64,000 nucleotides of DNA from positions 2,771,854-2,835,853 of the forward strand of contig NZ_LR216287.1 of assembly GCF_900696045.1 (NCBI RefSeq), written 5' to 3'. Each line of letters begins with the position of its first letter. The first letter of the stretch is position 1. A program made the position numbers and the translations under genes. Below, in pieces: positions 9,047 through 17,166 of the stretch. Origin of the DNA: Candidatus Nitrosocosmicus franklandus. GTDB lineage: Archaea > Thermoproteota > Nitrososphaeria > Nitrososphaerales > Nitrososphaeraceae. The notes under the pieces are model-generated. The model ran no database searches and was not told the DNA's origin. It saw only the letters and a program-made list of their open reading frames with translations.

Positions 9047-9096
9047 TTGAATTTACTATAAGATATGTGTAGATGTTATTATCTAACTTTACTCTA

Positions 9097-9291
9097 TTAT
9101 TTGGATTTCTTGGTTTGATCCTTCTGAAATTCCGTATAACTACACTTCCCACAAGTTAATCTATCCTTATGCACTGCCATAAATACACCCTTGCCACATC
9201 GTGGGCATTCTCTCCTAATTCTTTCAACCTTATCACCACTGATCTTGTAGAATTTCGAAATGCTATTTTTTGTATTAGATTCTTTACCCAT
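9097..9291 (-). CDS. rps27ae: 30S ribosomal protein S27ae
   Basis: 64 residues with a four-cysteine zinc ribbon (C29, C32, C47, C50: CPRCGKGVF and [10 protein letters not shown]), which is the diagnostic core of archaeal S27ae. ATG start. It lies immediately downstream of rps24e (31-bp gap) on the minus strand, the conserved archaeal S24e-S27ae pair, so they form one transcript that converges on the metallopeptidase-like gene. Confidence 0.95.
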   Translation of the reverse strand: MGKESNTKNSISKFYKISGDKVERIRRECPRCGKGVFMAVHKDRLTCGKCSYTEFQKDQTKKSK

Positions 9292-9322
9292 ATTCGTTCA
9301 GATCTTCATAAATGCCAGAATT

Positions 9323-9697
9323 TTACTTCTTTTTTGATTTTGCGTCGGCTGCAGCAGCTTGTTTTGCTTTAAGTTTGGCTGCTTTTTCATCATCTAGAAT
9401 TTTCTTACGCTCTTCTTTGCTCATTATTCTCAAAAATCGATATCGTGGCAACTGTTTTTTTGCATCCTCAATATCATCATAATAATACATTAATGCTAGT
9501 ACATCAGGATTGCCATATTCACTTCTTAATGCTATCGGTATCAAATTTTGCTTCGTAATATGCAATTTCTCAGCTATTAAATTTGCCGCTTCATCTTTGC
9601 GTATGGACCCTATCGCATTCTTGATTATTGATTTTATCTCTCGACGTTTCAACAGTACGTTATTGTTATCTTCTAATAGCACAACTTCTAAACTCAA
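9323..9697 (-). CDS. rps24e: 30S ribosomal protein S24e
   Basis: 124 residues, matching archaeal S24e through NNNVLLKRREI, the SEYGNPDVLALMYYYD segment and a lysine/alanine-rich C-terminal tail. It is a structural protein of the small subunit. ATG start at 9697. It is first in the S24e-S27ae unit; the promoter must lie in the long gap upstream. Confidence 0.94.
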   Translation of the reverse strand: MSLEVVLLEDNNNVLLKRREIKSIIKNAIGSIRKDEAANLIAEKLHITKQNLIPIALRSEYGNPDVLALMYYYDDIEDAKKQLPRYRFLRIMSKEERKKILDDEKAAKLKAKQAAAADAKSKKK

Positions 9698-10112
9698 TCT
9701 ATTCCAATTCTAGTCATAGATTATTTAATATATGTATTACTGAGTAATTAAGAGCCATAGTTATATAAAACAAGATAAAGATAAACATATAATGCATGTA
9801 CGTAACCTTTTACTTCTATTTGCCACCCATCTCTCCGATCTGACTGGAATCCTCTGACGCTAATTTAACATTACAATCTTTTTGATGGAAGTTTTCGGAT
9901 AATAGATTCTATGGTATTACCAACGGAAAAATACTTAATTGTCCAATTTTACAACTAAACATCGATCACAGACCTATGAATACAAATTAATCTGTTTGTG
10001 TAAAATAAATTGTGAATTACACATGTGTTTCGGTGTGGAAATTACTTATACATCATGTTGTGTTAGTCCAAATCTAGATTTTTATGTATGTTAATTGTTT
10101 AATTAGTTTTAT
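9698..10112. other. 415-bp intergenic region, divergent promoters, possible small transcript
   Basis: This gap separates rps24e (minus) from the phosphatase gene (plus). It is very AT-rich except for a patch near 9825-9870. A TATA-like TATATAAA at about 9760-9767 on the plus strand lies about 26 bp upstream of an ATG at 9793 that opens only a 21-codon frame. No tRNA, rRNA or recognisable C/D or H/ACA guide is seen. Nothing firm can be assigned. Confidence 0.4.
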
Positions 10113-10820
10113 TTGAAAAATGTTAAATGGTTTGCAGTGGATATTGATGGAACTATAACTTTGAATGGCAATGGAATGGTAAACCTAAATGCCTTATCAA
10201 AGTTAAGATATTTAGCAAGATTAGGTTATCAAGTTGTGTTTGTCACGGGTCGCTCTTCAATCGAGGCATTGGCTTTAGCGATATTTGGCGGAACGACACA
10301 AATAACCATTGGAGAAAACGGTGGAGTAATTAGTACTGCACCAAATTCTCACAAGATTCTTGCCGATATAGATAAGTGTAGAAAAGGCTACGAGATATTA
10401 AGATGTGAATTAACCCATGTTAATGAAAAATCGGTCTTCCCAAGAATGAGCGAAGTAGTAGTAGACAGAACATTTAACTTGGATGAAGGGAATCGAGTAT
10501 TCAAAGAAAAGGGACAAGATTTGATACTAGTAGATAGTAATTATGCATACCATATTAATGAAACTAAAATTAACAAAGGATTTGGATTAGATTCCTTAAT
10601 GAAAGCCCTTGATATAGGTTATGACGAAATAGTCAGTATCGGAGACAGCACAACAGATATTCCAATGTTCAATAGAACCAAATATAGTATAACCTTTGAA
10701 AGCTCAACCAAAGAAGTACGTAATACAGCAACTAGAGTAGTAAAAGGTGAGAACGGTGATGGATTGATAAACGCTATAGACTGGATAATGGAACAAAAAT
10801 CTTATTGTGAAATCATATGA
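10113..10820 (+). CDS. Phosphoglycolate phosphatase (archaeal HAD family, SPP-like)
   Basis: 235 residues. HAD motif I is DIDGTIT near residue 9, motif II is the VTGRS stretch, and the late KGFGLDSLM and SIGDSTTDIPMF segments supply motifs III/IV. The pattern matches the archaeal TA0175-type phosphoglycolate phosphatase, which removes 2-phosphoglycolate; a related sugar-phosphate phosphatase role is possible. TTG start at 10113, directly before MKNVKWFAVDIDGT. The stop overlaps the argS start by 4 bp (ATGA), implying translational coupling. Confidence 0.85.
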   Translation: MKNVKWFAVDIDGTITLNGNGMVNLNALSKLRYLARLGYQVVFVTGRSSIEALALAIFGGTTQITIGENGGVISTAPNSHKILADIDKCRKGYEILRCELTHVNEKSVFPRMSEVVVDRTFNLDEGNRVFKEKGQDLILVDSNYAYHINETKINKGFGLDSLMKALDIGYDEIVSIGDSTTDIPMFNRTKYSITFESSTKEVRNTATRVVKGENGDGLINAIDWIMEQKSYCEII

Positions 10821-12814
10821 TTTTGGAAGAAATAATTGAAGAAATTGGTGCAGTTATAAATGAAGTTTTGACATTTTTCGAGCTTGGGAGTATTAAGATC
10901 GATTACGACATCAATGAACCGCCAATACCCGAATTTGGGGACTTTTCCACGAATATTTGCTTTCAGTTAGCAAAAATTGTTCGAAAACCCCCCCTATCAA
11001 TCGCCGAGGAGATTGTGAAAAACAAACTAAAGTTAAGCAGTAAATGGAAAAGCAGGAGATACATCGAAATTGCAAGTTTTGAAAAACCAGGCTTCATCAA
11101 TTTTACCCTAAATAAGGACATATTCTTATTGGAATTCTTACAAAACACCAATCAGAAAACAATGATTGTTACTCCCAAGACTCGTGATTTAAATAATAAT
11201 GATACCATAATTATTGAACACACAAGCGTAAACCCAAATAAGTCCTTACATGTAGGCCACCTGAGGAACGCTATAATTGGAGATTGTTTATACAGGATAT
11301 TTAAAAAAGTCAGAAAAGAAGTGAAAGTTCTAAATTATGTGGACGATTCAGGACTCCAAGTAGCTGACATTATAGTTGGTTTTAAATATGCTGGGATGTC
11401 CCTGGAAGAATGGAAATCAGGATCTGCAAATTACTCAAAGTTTGATCAATATTGTGGGAATGAAGTTTATGTCAAGATTAACGAGCTTTACAAACAAAGA
11501 CCTGAGCTTATTGCATATAGAGCACAAGTGATGCGAGAACTCGAAAACCCCTTATCAGAAATATCGAGTTTCACAAATCAGATAGTAAGTAAGGTTCTTA
11601 TTGATCAACTAAAGACAACATGGAATTTTAGAATCCATTATGATTTACTTAATTTTGAATCTCAGATCATACAATCCAACCTTTGGCATCTATTGTTTAA
11701 AACCTTGAAAGACAAAAAAATAGTGAGGTATGAAACAGAGGGGAAGAATAAAGGGTGTTGGATATACAGCTCGCCTAAAGAAGGCGATAAGGTTATAATT
11801 AGGAGTGACTCAACTCTTACTTATTTTGCAAAAGATATTCCGTATGCAGTGTGGAAACTTGGTTTTTTGAAAAATCCATTTGGATGTAAGATCTTTGCAA
11901 AGCAATGGGATAACACATATTTATATTCAACCACATTGCAAGACCAGAACATTGATGATAATGGAAAACCAAAGCTGAAAATTAACAATGAATTTCCAAT
12001 AAATTTTAACAATATTAGCAGAGTTATTACAGTTATCGATTCAAGACAAGAAAGATTACAGACTTTGATGATTGAGATATTAGCTAAGATTGGGACATCT
12101 TCATCAAAGTATGAATACCTTGGATACGAGCCTGTAATTTTAAGTGGGAACACCATGGCTATGCTAGGCATTGAAACTATTGATAACAAGGCGGTACAAA
12201 TGTCAGGAAGAAAAGGAATATTTGTTGAAGCAGACCTTGCATTAGCAATTTTAGAGGAAAGGGCAAGAAGTGAAACGGAAAAAAGAAATCCTGGTATGCC
12301 TCAAGAGGAATTGTCTCGTATTTCACGGGAAATAGCCATATCAGCAATTCGATATTATTTTATTAAATTCGACTTTGGAAAAATCATTAACTTTGATATA
12401 AATGATTCATTAAGTCTTGAAGGAGATACTGCGCCATATATACAATATGCTTATGCAAGAGGCAAAAAAATTGAAGATAAATTAAATACTAAACAAAAGT
12501 CAATAGAATTTTTTGAGACGATTACCAACCTATCAGCTATTGAATTTTCAAAAGTGGAAATTGATCTTATCAAACATTTATGCAAATATACTATTAAACT
12601 GTCTGAATCGTCTGAGAAGGCGAATCCCAAAATTATGGCAAAATACCTCTATCAACTTGCCACTTTGTTTAACAATTTTTATGAAAGCTCGCCAATCATT
12701 AGCGAATCCAACGCAAATTTGGCTAAGGCAAGATTAAAAATTATGCAATGTAGTATGATTGTTTTTGAACATTGTATGGAAATAATTGGCATCTCAACCC
12801 TTAGCAGAATGTAG
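10817..12814 (+). CDS. argS: Arginyl-tRNA synthetase
   Basis: 665 residues. The class I signature appears as HVGH at 145-148 within NPNKSLHVGHLRNA, preceded by an ArgRS-specific N-terminal domain. The KMSKS equivalent is QMSGRKG, as in many archaeal ArgRS. A C-terminal DALR-type anticodon-binding domain contains YIQYAYARGKKIEDK. It charges tRNA-Arg. The start ATG overlaps the preceding phosphatase gene by 4 bp. An internal stretch at about residues 340-420 is somewhat longer and more lysine-rich than usual, probably a lineage insertion. Confidence 0.96.
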   Translation: MILEEIIEEIGAVINEVLTFFELGSIKIDYDINEPPIPEFGDFSTNICFQLAKIVRKPPLSIAEEIVKNKLKLSSKWKSRRYIEIASFEKPGFINFTLNKDIFLLEFLQNTNQKTMIVTPKTRDLNNNDTIIIEHTSVNPNKSLHVGHLRNAIIGDCLYRIFKKVRKEVKVLNYVDDSGLQVADIIVGFKYAGMSLEEWKSGSANYSKFDQYCGNEVYVKINELYKQRPELIAYRAQVMRELENPLSEISSFTNQIVSKVLIDQLKTTWNFRIHYDLLNFESQIIQSNLWHLLFKTLKDKKIVRYETEGKNKGCWIYSSPKEGDKVIIRSDSTLTYFAKDIPYAVWKLGFLKNPFGCKIFAKQWDNTYLYSTTLQDQNIDDNGKPKLKINNEFPINFNNISRVITVIDSRQERLQTLMIEILAKIGTSSSKYEYLGYEPVILSGNTMAMLGIETIDNKAVQMSGRKGIFVEADLALAILEERARSETEKRNPGMPQEELSRISREIAISAIRYYFIKFDFGKIINFDINDSLSLEGDTAPYIQYAYARGKKIEDKLNTKQKSIEFFETITNLSAIEFSKVEIDLIKHLCKYTIKLSESSEKANPKIMAKYLYQLATLFNNFYESSPIISESNANLAKARLKIMQCSMIVFEHCMEIIGISTLSRM

Positions 12815-12868
12815 AGTAACTCAACAGGAAAAAGATTAATAAATCTCAAAAAATCACTCCCCAATAGT

Positions 12869-13495
12869 TTGATAGATCTGTATAGCCTGTCTGAGCGGGT
12901 AATTCTACAATTTCCCGGCTTTACTCCACATTACACTCAAAATCCCATATTTCCAGACATGTTTACTTCCGCAGTCGTAGCAGCTATTATTGCAATTGGT
13001 TTAAACTTAGGTATGGCTCTTTTAAGGAGAAAAACAACAAACATAGAAAAAATGAAATCTGTCATGAAAGAAACCGGTGAATGGAGAAAAAAATATACAG
13101 AAGCAATCAAGAAAAGGGACAAACAGCAAATAGACGAACTAAAGAAAAAACAATCCCAAATGCAAAAGATGAGTATGGAAATGCAGCAACAGCAAATGAG
13201 ACCTATGATGTTGTACATGGTCCCGTCCTTTATGTTATGGATATTTGTATTCCCAGCCATTTTTGGTCAAACAGTTGCGCTGTCCCCAATTGCAATTCCA
13301 TATCTAACATGCTCAGATGAAAACGTCAAGATTGATACTCCGGTTCAAACAACAAACAGCACAAGTACAGAACTTAAGCAAGGACCATGCAAGGTTCCAG
13401 GTCAGGTATTTTTATGGGGATGGTTTCTGATAGTTAATTTTGCGTTTACAGGAATCGTAGCTAAGATAACCAATACCAGCATACCTACCTTTTAG
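12869..13495 (+). CDS. Archaeal Oxa1/YidC-like membrane insertase (DUF106 / EMC3-TMCO1 superfamily)
   Basis: 208 residues, TTG start. A membrane helix at about 30-50 is followed by a charged coiled coil (about 55-110, rich in K, Q and M). Two further hydrophobic segments follow (LYMVPSFMLWIFVFPAIF and QVFLWGWFLIVNFAF). This order is that of archaeal DUF106 (Ylp1) proteins, homologues of Oxa1, EMC3 and TMCO1 that help insert membrane proteins beside the Sec/SRP route. It lies between argS and a TPR gene on the plus strand. Confidence 0.82.
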   Translation: MIDLYSLSERVILQFPGFTPHYTQNPIFPDMFTSAVVAAIIAIGLNLGMALLRRKTTNIEKMKSVMKETGEWRKKYTEAIKKRDKQQIDELKKKQSQMQKMSMEMQQQQMRPMMLYMVPSFMLWIFVFPAIFGQTVALSPIAIPYLTCSDENVKIDTPVQTTNSTSTELKQGPCKVPGQVFLWGWFLIVNFAFTGIVAKITNTSIPTF

Positions 13496-13576
13496 TATCT
13501 TTTTGCAACGACAGGATAGCACTACTTACAAACTAAAAAAGAATATATTTATTCGTGGTCAGTCCTAATATTTATA

Positions 13577-14695
13577 ATGGAAAAGATTTTTGGGAAGAAA
13601 CTTTTGTCGGATAGAAACAATTCAAAATCTTCCCTTTCTCCCAGCGGGTACAGAATTACTGAAGATGATATTAAGAAAGTTAATTTGTATAACAAGGGTG
13701 TCAACAAGATGTCAGAGGAAAAATTTGAAGACGCTATCAGATGCTTTGATCTCTCCCTAAGAATAGATCCATATTTTGTAGATTCCTTGATTAAAAAAGG
13801 ATATTCCCATTTTCATTTAAATCAATATAATCAGGCAATTTCATTATTTGATCAGGTTCTAGAAATTGATGTAAACAATGCCGGAGTGTGGAACTTAAAG
13901 GGACTAGTGTACTATAAATTAAAAGAATACGAAAAGGCAATAGAATGCTGTCAGAAAGCATTAGATATTAATCCTAATGATGCAATGGTGTGGTATAATT
14001 ATGCCTGTTATTTAACTTTAAACAAGCAGATATCTGAGGGTATGGATGCATTAAAGAAATCCATTGAGTTAGACATATCAAATGCAAAGAAGGCCGTTAA
14101 AGATAGGGATTTCCTGAGTGCACGAATGGAAGAAGATTATAAAAGGATTATAGAAGTGGTAATTTTAGAATCGATAAGACAAGGTAATGACCATTTGGGA
14201 AAGATATTATGGATAACTGGTCTAGATAGGATTGAAATTCAAGATGCTACAACACGACTAGCAAATAAGGGCCTGCTAATCAAACATACTAAAAAGACTT
14301 TTACTGGAAAAGATGAACAGTACGAACTTACACAAGAGTTAATTTCTAAAATCGGAGTAGAAAAAAGAAAGACTGGATCATCACCTTCAAAACACTTTGA
14401 AGGAAAGAAAGAAGTATTCATCTCTTCTCAGCAGTTAAAAGACATTAGTAAAATTCTCTACGAAGCCTCCGAAGCATCCGATAGAGGCGACATCAAGAAG
14501 TTAATGCAAAACATAGACCAACTTTTAAACCCCATATTACACGGTACACTAATTCTGGATAATTTCTTTGAAGAACACAGAGAATTAAGATTATATGGCA
14601 GCAGGCTGCGGGAAAAAGGACAAGAGTATCTCAACTCAAATAAGGAAGAAATTTCTAGATTTTTACTGGAGATGGATAAGAAAATAAGAGGCTAA
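13577..14695 (+). CDS. TPR-repeat protein with C-terminal winged-helix-like segment
   Basis: 372 residues. Four tetratricopeptide repeats occupy about residues 33-165 (FEDAIRCFDLSLRIDP, YNQAISLFDQVLEID, YEKAIECCQKALDINP and a weaker fourth). A segment at about 190-260 reads like a winged helix with a wing (LANKGLLIKHTKK). A final helical part follows. TPRs mediate protein contacts, and the winged helix could bind nucleic acid; no specific role is readable. It converges on purN with a 1-bp gap. Confidence 0.8.
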   Translation: MEKIFGKKLLSDRNNSKSSLSPSGYRITEDDIKKVNLYNKGVNKMSEEKFEDAIRCFDLSLRIDPYFVDSLIKKGYSHFHLNQYNQAISLFDQVLEIDVNNAGVWNLKGLVYYKLKEYEKAIECCQKALDINPNDAMVWYNYACYLTLNKQISEGMDALKKSIELDISNAKKAVKDRDFLSARMEEDYKRIIEVVILESIRQGNDHLGKILWITGLDRIEIQDATTRLANKGLLIKHTKKTFTGKDEQYELTQELISKIGVEKRKTGSSPSKHFEGKKEVFISSQQLKDISKILYEASEASDRGDIKKLMQNIDQLLNPILHGTLILDNFFEEHRELRLYGSRLREKGQEYLNSNKEEISRFLLEMDKKIRG

Positions 14696-14696
14696 T

Positions 14697-15317
14697 TTAC
14701 TCTCTAATCTGAACTATTCTATTATCTTTTAATAAGAGCTTATTAGAAATGAAAAGGCTTAAAGCTTTTACATATATCTGATGTTCCTCAATCAATATTC
14801 TTTCAGATAAAGACTCTTCGGTGTCCTCATCGTATACTGGAACACATTTTTGCAAAATTATGGGACCAGAATCCACGCCGTTATCGACCATGTGCACTGT
14901 GCACCCAGTTACTTTAACCCCGGCCAGGAGAGCTTGTTTTTGTGCATTTAATCCCTTAAAAGCCGGGAGCAAAGATGGATGAATATTCAATATCTTATTC
15001 CTGTAACGATTCACAAAATCCGGACCTAAGATCCGCATAAACCCAGCTAGACAAATAACACCATTATGCGCATAAACATCATTTTTCTCTAGTTCTGATA
15101 TTAGCCGTTTTTCAAACGAACCTTCGCGAATATCAGGTTCAACTACAGATGTCTTAACACCAAATTCCTTTTTCGCAATTTCCAATCCAATTGCATCTGG
15201 GTTATTTGAAACTACCAATACACTCTTGACTCCCTTGACCTCACCACTTCTGATCGCTTGAAGTAATGATTTCATATTGCTTCCTCTTCCAGAAATTAGT
15301 ATTGCTAGGTTTATCAC
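14697..15317 (-). CDS. purN: Phosphoribosylglycinamide formyltransferase
   Basis: 206 residues. The N-terminal LISGRGSN phosphate-binding loop, the AGFMRIL strand, HPSLLPAFKG with the catalytic His, and the VDNGVDSGPIIL region are all diagnostic for PurN. It transfers a formyl group from 10-formyl-THF to GAR in purine synthesis. ATG start. It stands alone; purS and purC are also isolated elsewhere in the window. Confidence 0.95.
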   Translation of the reverse strand: MINLAILISGRGSNMKSLLQAIRSGEVKGVKSVLVVSNNPDAIGLEIAKKEFGVKTSVVEPDIREGSFEKRLISELEKNDVYAHNGVICLAGFMRILGPDFVNRYRNKILNIHPSLLPAFKGLNAQKQALLAGVKVTGCTVHMVDNGVDSGPIILQKCVPVYDEDTEESLSERILIEEHQIYVKALSLFISNKLLLKDNRIVQIRE

Positions 15318-15481
15318 TCCATATAATTATAAGATAAATCACACTAATTAATCAATCATTAATACCATTATGACGAAATTATAATGCCTCTCTCTCGAAA
15401 TGCTTCTTGTAAAAATACGACAATGTTACTACAACATTATAGTAAGTTGTTATAATCAACCAAATTGGTACTAAATCACAA

Positions 15482-16276
15482 TCAGTCTTGTAGATTTATG
15501 CCATCATATATTAATTTTAAGGAAACTATAACCAACAGTCCACTAAACAATTTTAAAATATGTAAAGAATTTATTCGAAATGACAATTGACTACCTATGA
15601 TTCCTCCTATTACCCCTCCCATAGAGAGAAAAAAGCCCATTTGATAATCAGGTTTGCCTTGCATCACAAAGATGATCAATCCTGCAAGAGATGTAAATAT
15701 TAATGCAAATTGTGATGTGGCGGTTGAAGTTTTGACTGTAAAATTCATCAACATAATTAAACTCGGCACAAAAATTATTCCACCACCAACACCAAAACTA
15801 CTCGATATGATTCCCGCCATAAAAGATAGCATTATCAAAAAAAAAATCTTAATTCTTGGAGTATCCGAAAGATCAGGTTTGGAATAGGAATCTGATGCGG
15901 AATGGTCATCTTCATATAGTTTCCGCCTGACTAAGAGATAAATTGCTGTACAGAGTAAGATTATTCCAAAGAGATACCTAAATTGCTCCATTGAAAAATT
16001 ATTTGAAATGTTGACTCCTATAATAGAGCCAGGTATAGAGAATACAGATAAGATCAATCCTATTTTTACTTGAATTAACCCTCTACGCAAATACCTAATT
16101 GATGAGGAAAGACTAGTTGAGACTACTGCAATCAAGCTCGTAGCCGAAACCTGGGAAGGGATGTAATTCAGGAAGCTTAGGTATGGACCGTTAATCACCC
16201 CACCTCCCACTCCAACCATAGAGCCAATTGTACCAGCAAACAGAGAAACAAAAAAAGCGATGTATAATTCATTCAA
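15482..16276 (-). CDS. TauE/SafE-family sulfite exporter-like transporter
   Basis: 264 residues with about eight hydrophobic helices arranged as two halves. Each half opens with the family motif: SMVGVGGGVINGP at about 18-30 and SSFGVGGGIIFVP near 160. TauE/SafE proteins export sulfite or organosulfur anions, or take up anions; the substrate cannot be predicted. It is 48 bp downstream of a small membrane-protein gene on the same strand and may share its transcript. Confidence 0.88.
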   Translation of the reverse strand: MNELYIAFFVSLFAGTIGSMVGVGGGVINGPYLSFLNYIPSQVSATSLIAVVSTSLSSSIRYLRRGLIQVKIGLILSVFSIPGSIIGVNISNNFSMEQFRYLFGIILLCTAIYLLVRRKLYEDDHSASDSYSKPDLSDTPRIKIFFLIMLSFMAGIISSSFGVGGGIIFVPSLIMLMNFTVKTSTATSQFALIFTSLAGLIIFVMQGKPDYQMGFFLSMGGVIGGIIGSQLSFRINSLHILKLFSGLLVIVSLKLIYDGINLQD

Positions 16277-16324
16277 TACAGTATCAAATATACTCGTTAT
16301 GTTAAGTGATATAATTATGTCGCG

Positions 16325-16546
16325 TCAAAATTCCTTTGAAGATTTATTTGCCCAAAACAAGATGGCGATCGTGCTAATTCCCGATCCAATTACGCCCGCA
16401 ATAAGGGCCTCAAAAAAATATTTTGAAAACAAGTTAGGCATAAATGTACTGAAAAAACTAATCAAAACGGGCAGAACCGAATAAATTAGGACCCCACCGA
16501 CAAACCCAATTATCCAAAATAACATGATTAAGAGTAGCCTGTTCAT
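16325..16546 (-). CDS. Small two-helix membrane protein
   Basis: 73 residues, almost entirely two hydrophobic helices (about 4-35 and 46-66) with a short charged tail WANKSSKEF. ATG start preceded by a purine-rich AAAGGG stretch. It lies directly upstream of the TauE-type transporter and could be an accessory subunit; that link rests on position only. No family is recognised. Confidence 0.55.
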   Translation of the reverse strand: MNRLLLIMLFWIIGFVGGVLIYSVLPVLISFFSTFMPNLFSKYFFEALIAGVIGSGISTIAILFWANKSSKEF

Positions 16547-16676
16547 CGATGATTCCCTTTAAAGACATATTGGGTATAATTTGATTTGTTATTAAATTTT
16601 TCACATATGCTTTTGGGAACCATATAAATAAAGCTATTAATAGGAATAAGGTGAAAATTAGGATGTGTGATCCAAT

Positions 16677-16967
16677 ATGACCGTTACAAAAAAAGAATTA
16701 AAACAAAAAGAGAATATGGAAAGATTAAACAATGCAATCTCAACTCTAGATTCACTGATCAAGAATGTCAATATTCAACGAAACATTAGAAATATGATAC
16801 GAGAGGTATTGACAATCCTAAAAGATGAAAAAGGTGGAAGTGTTTCTGTTAGAGCAGCTAATGCTATCAGTATGTTAGATGGTGTAACACAAAATCCACA
16901 GATGCAATCACATATTAGAACGAGTTTGTGGCAAGTAGTTTCGGCCCTAGAAAGCATACGCGAATAA
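16677..16967 (+). CDS. UPF0147 family protein
   Basis: 96 residues of helical, charged sequence with the duplicated pattern of this archaeal family: NVNIQRNIRNMIREVLTIL, then SVRAANAISMLDGVTQNPQMQSHIRTSLW. The family is archaeal and uncharacterised; its length fits. ATG start at 16677 (ATG at the line junction after CAAT). It is monocistronic, with divergent small genes on the other strand. Confidence 0.85.
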   Translation: MTVTKKELKQKENMERLNNAISTLDSLIKNVNIQRNIRNMIREVLTILKDEKGGSVSVRAANAISMLDGVTQNPQMQSHIRTSLWQVVSALESIRE

Positions 16968-16981
16968 ATTATTCAAACTGT

Positions 16982-17119
16982 CTAGGTGCTAGACTTACCT
17001 GGCTTAGGTGGTGGAGGTAATTTCTCTAATTTATGATTAGGATTAGCTAAATAATGGCGAGAAGCACCTTCACCACTTAAAACTATATTACAATTCATAC
17101 ATCTATATCTTATAGCCAA
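16982..17119 (-). CDS. 45-residue putative C2H2-like zinc-finger protein
   Basis: Reading the minus strand from TTG at 17119 gives MAIRYRCMNCNIVLSG, continuing to a proline-rich end (LEKLPPPPKPG) and a TAG at 16982. C7, C10, H22 and H29 form a plausible C-x2-C-x11-H-x6-H zinc site. An in-frame TGA lies just upstream of the start, so the frame is closed. It sits between UPF0147 and aCPSF1. I know no named family; the metal site and non-random composition argue for a real gene. Confidence 0.55.
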   Translation of the reverse strand: MAIRYRCMNCNIVLSGEGASRHYLANPNHKLEKLPPPPKPGKSST

Positions 17120-17166
17120 CTCAGTTCAACATTAAGAACACCATACATAGGAAAAAACCTATCGAA

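Noticed and set aside
16260-16484. 74-codon plus-strand frame opposite the small membrane protein
   Set aside because: The minus-strand frame has coherent membrane helices and a ribosome-binding-like leader; this one does not.
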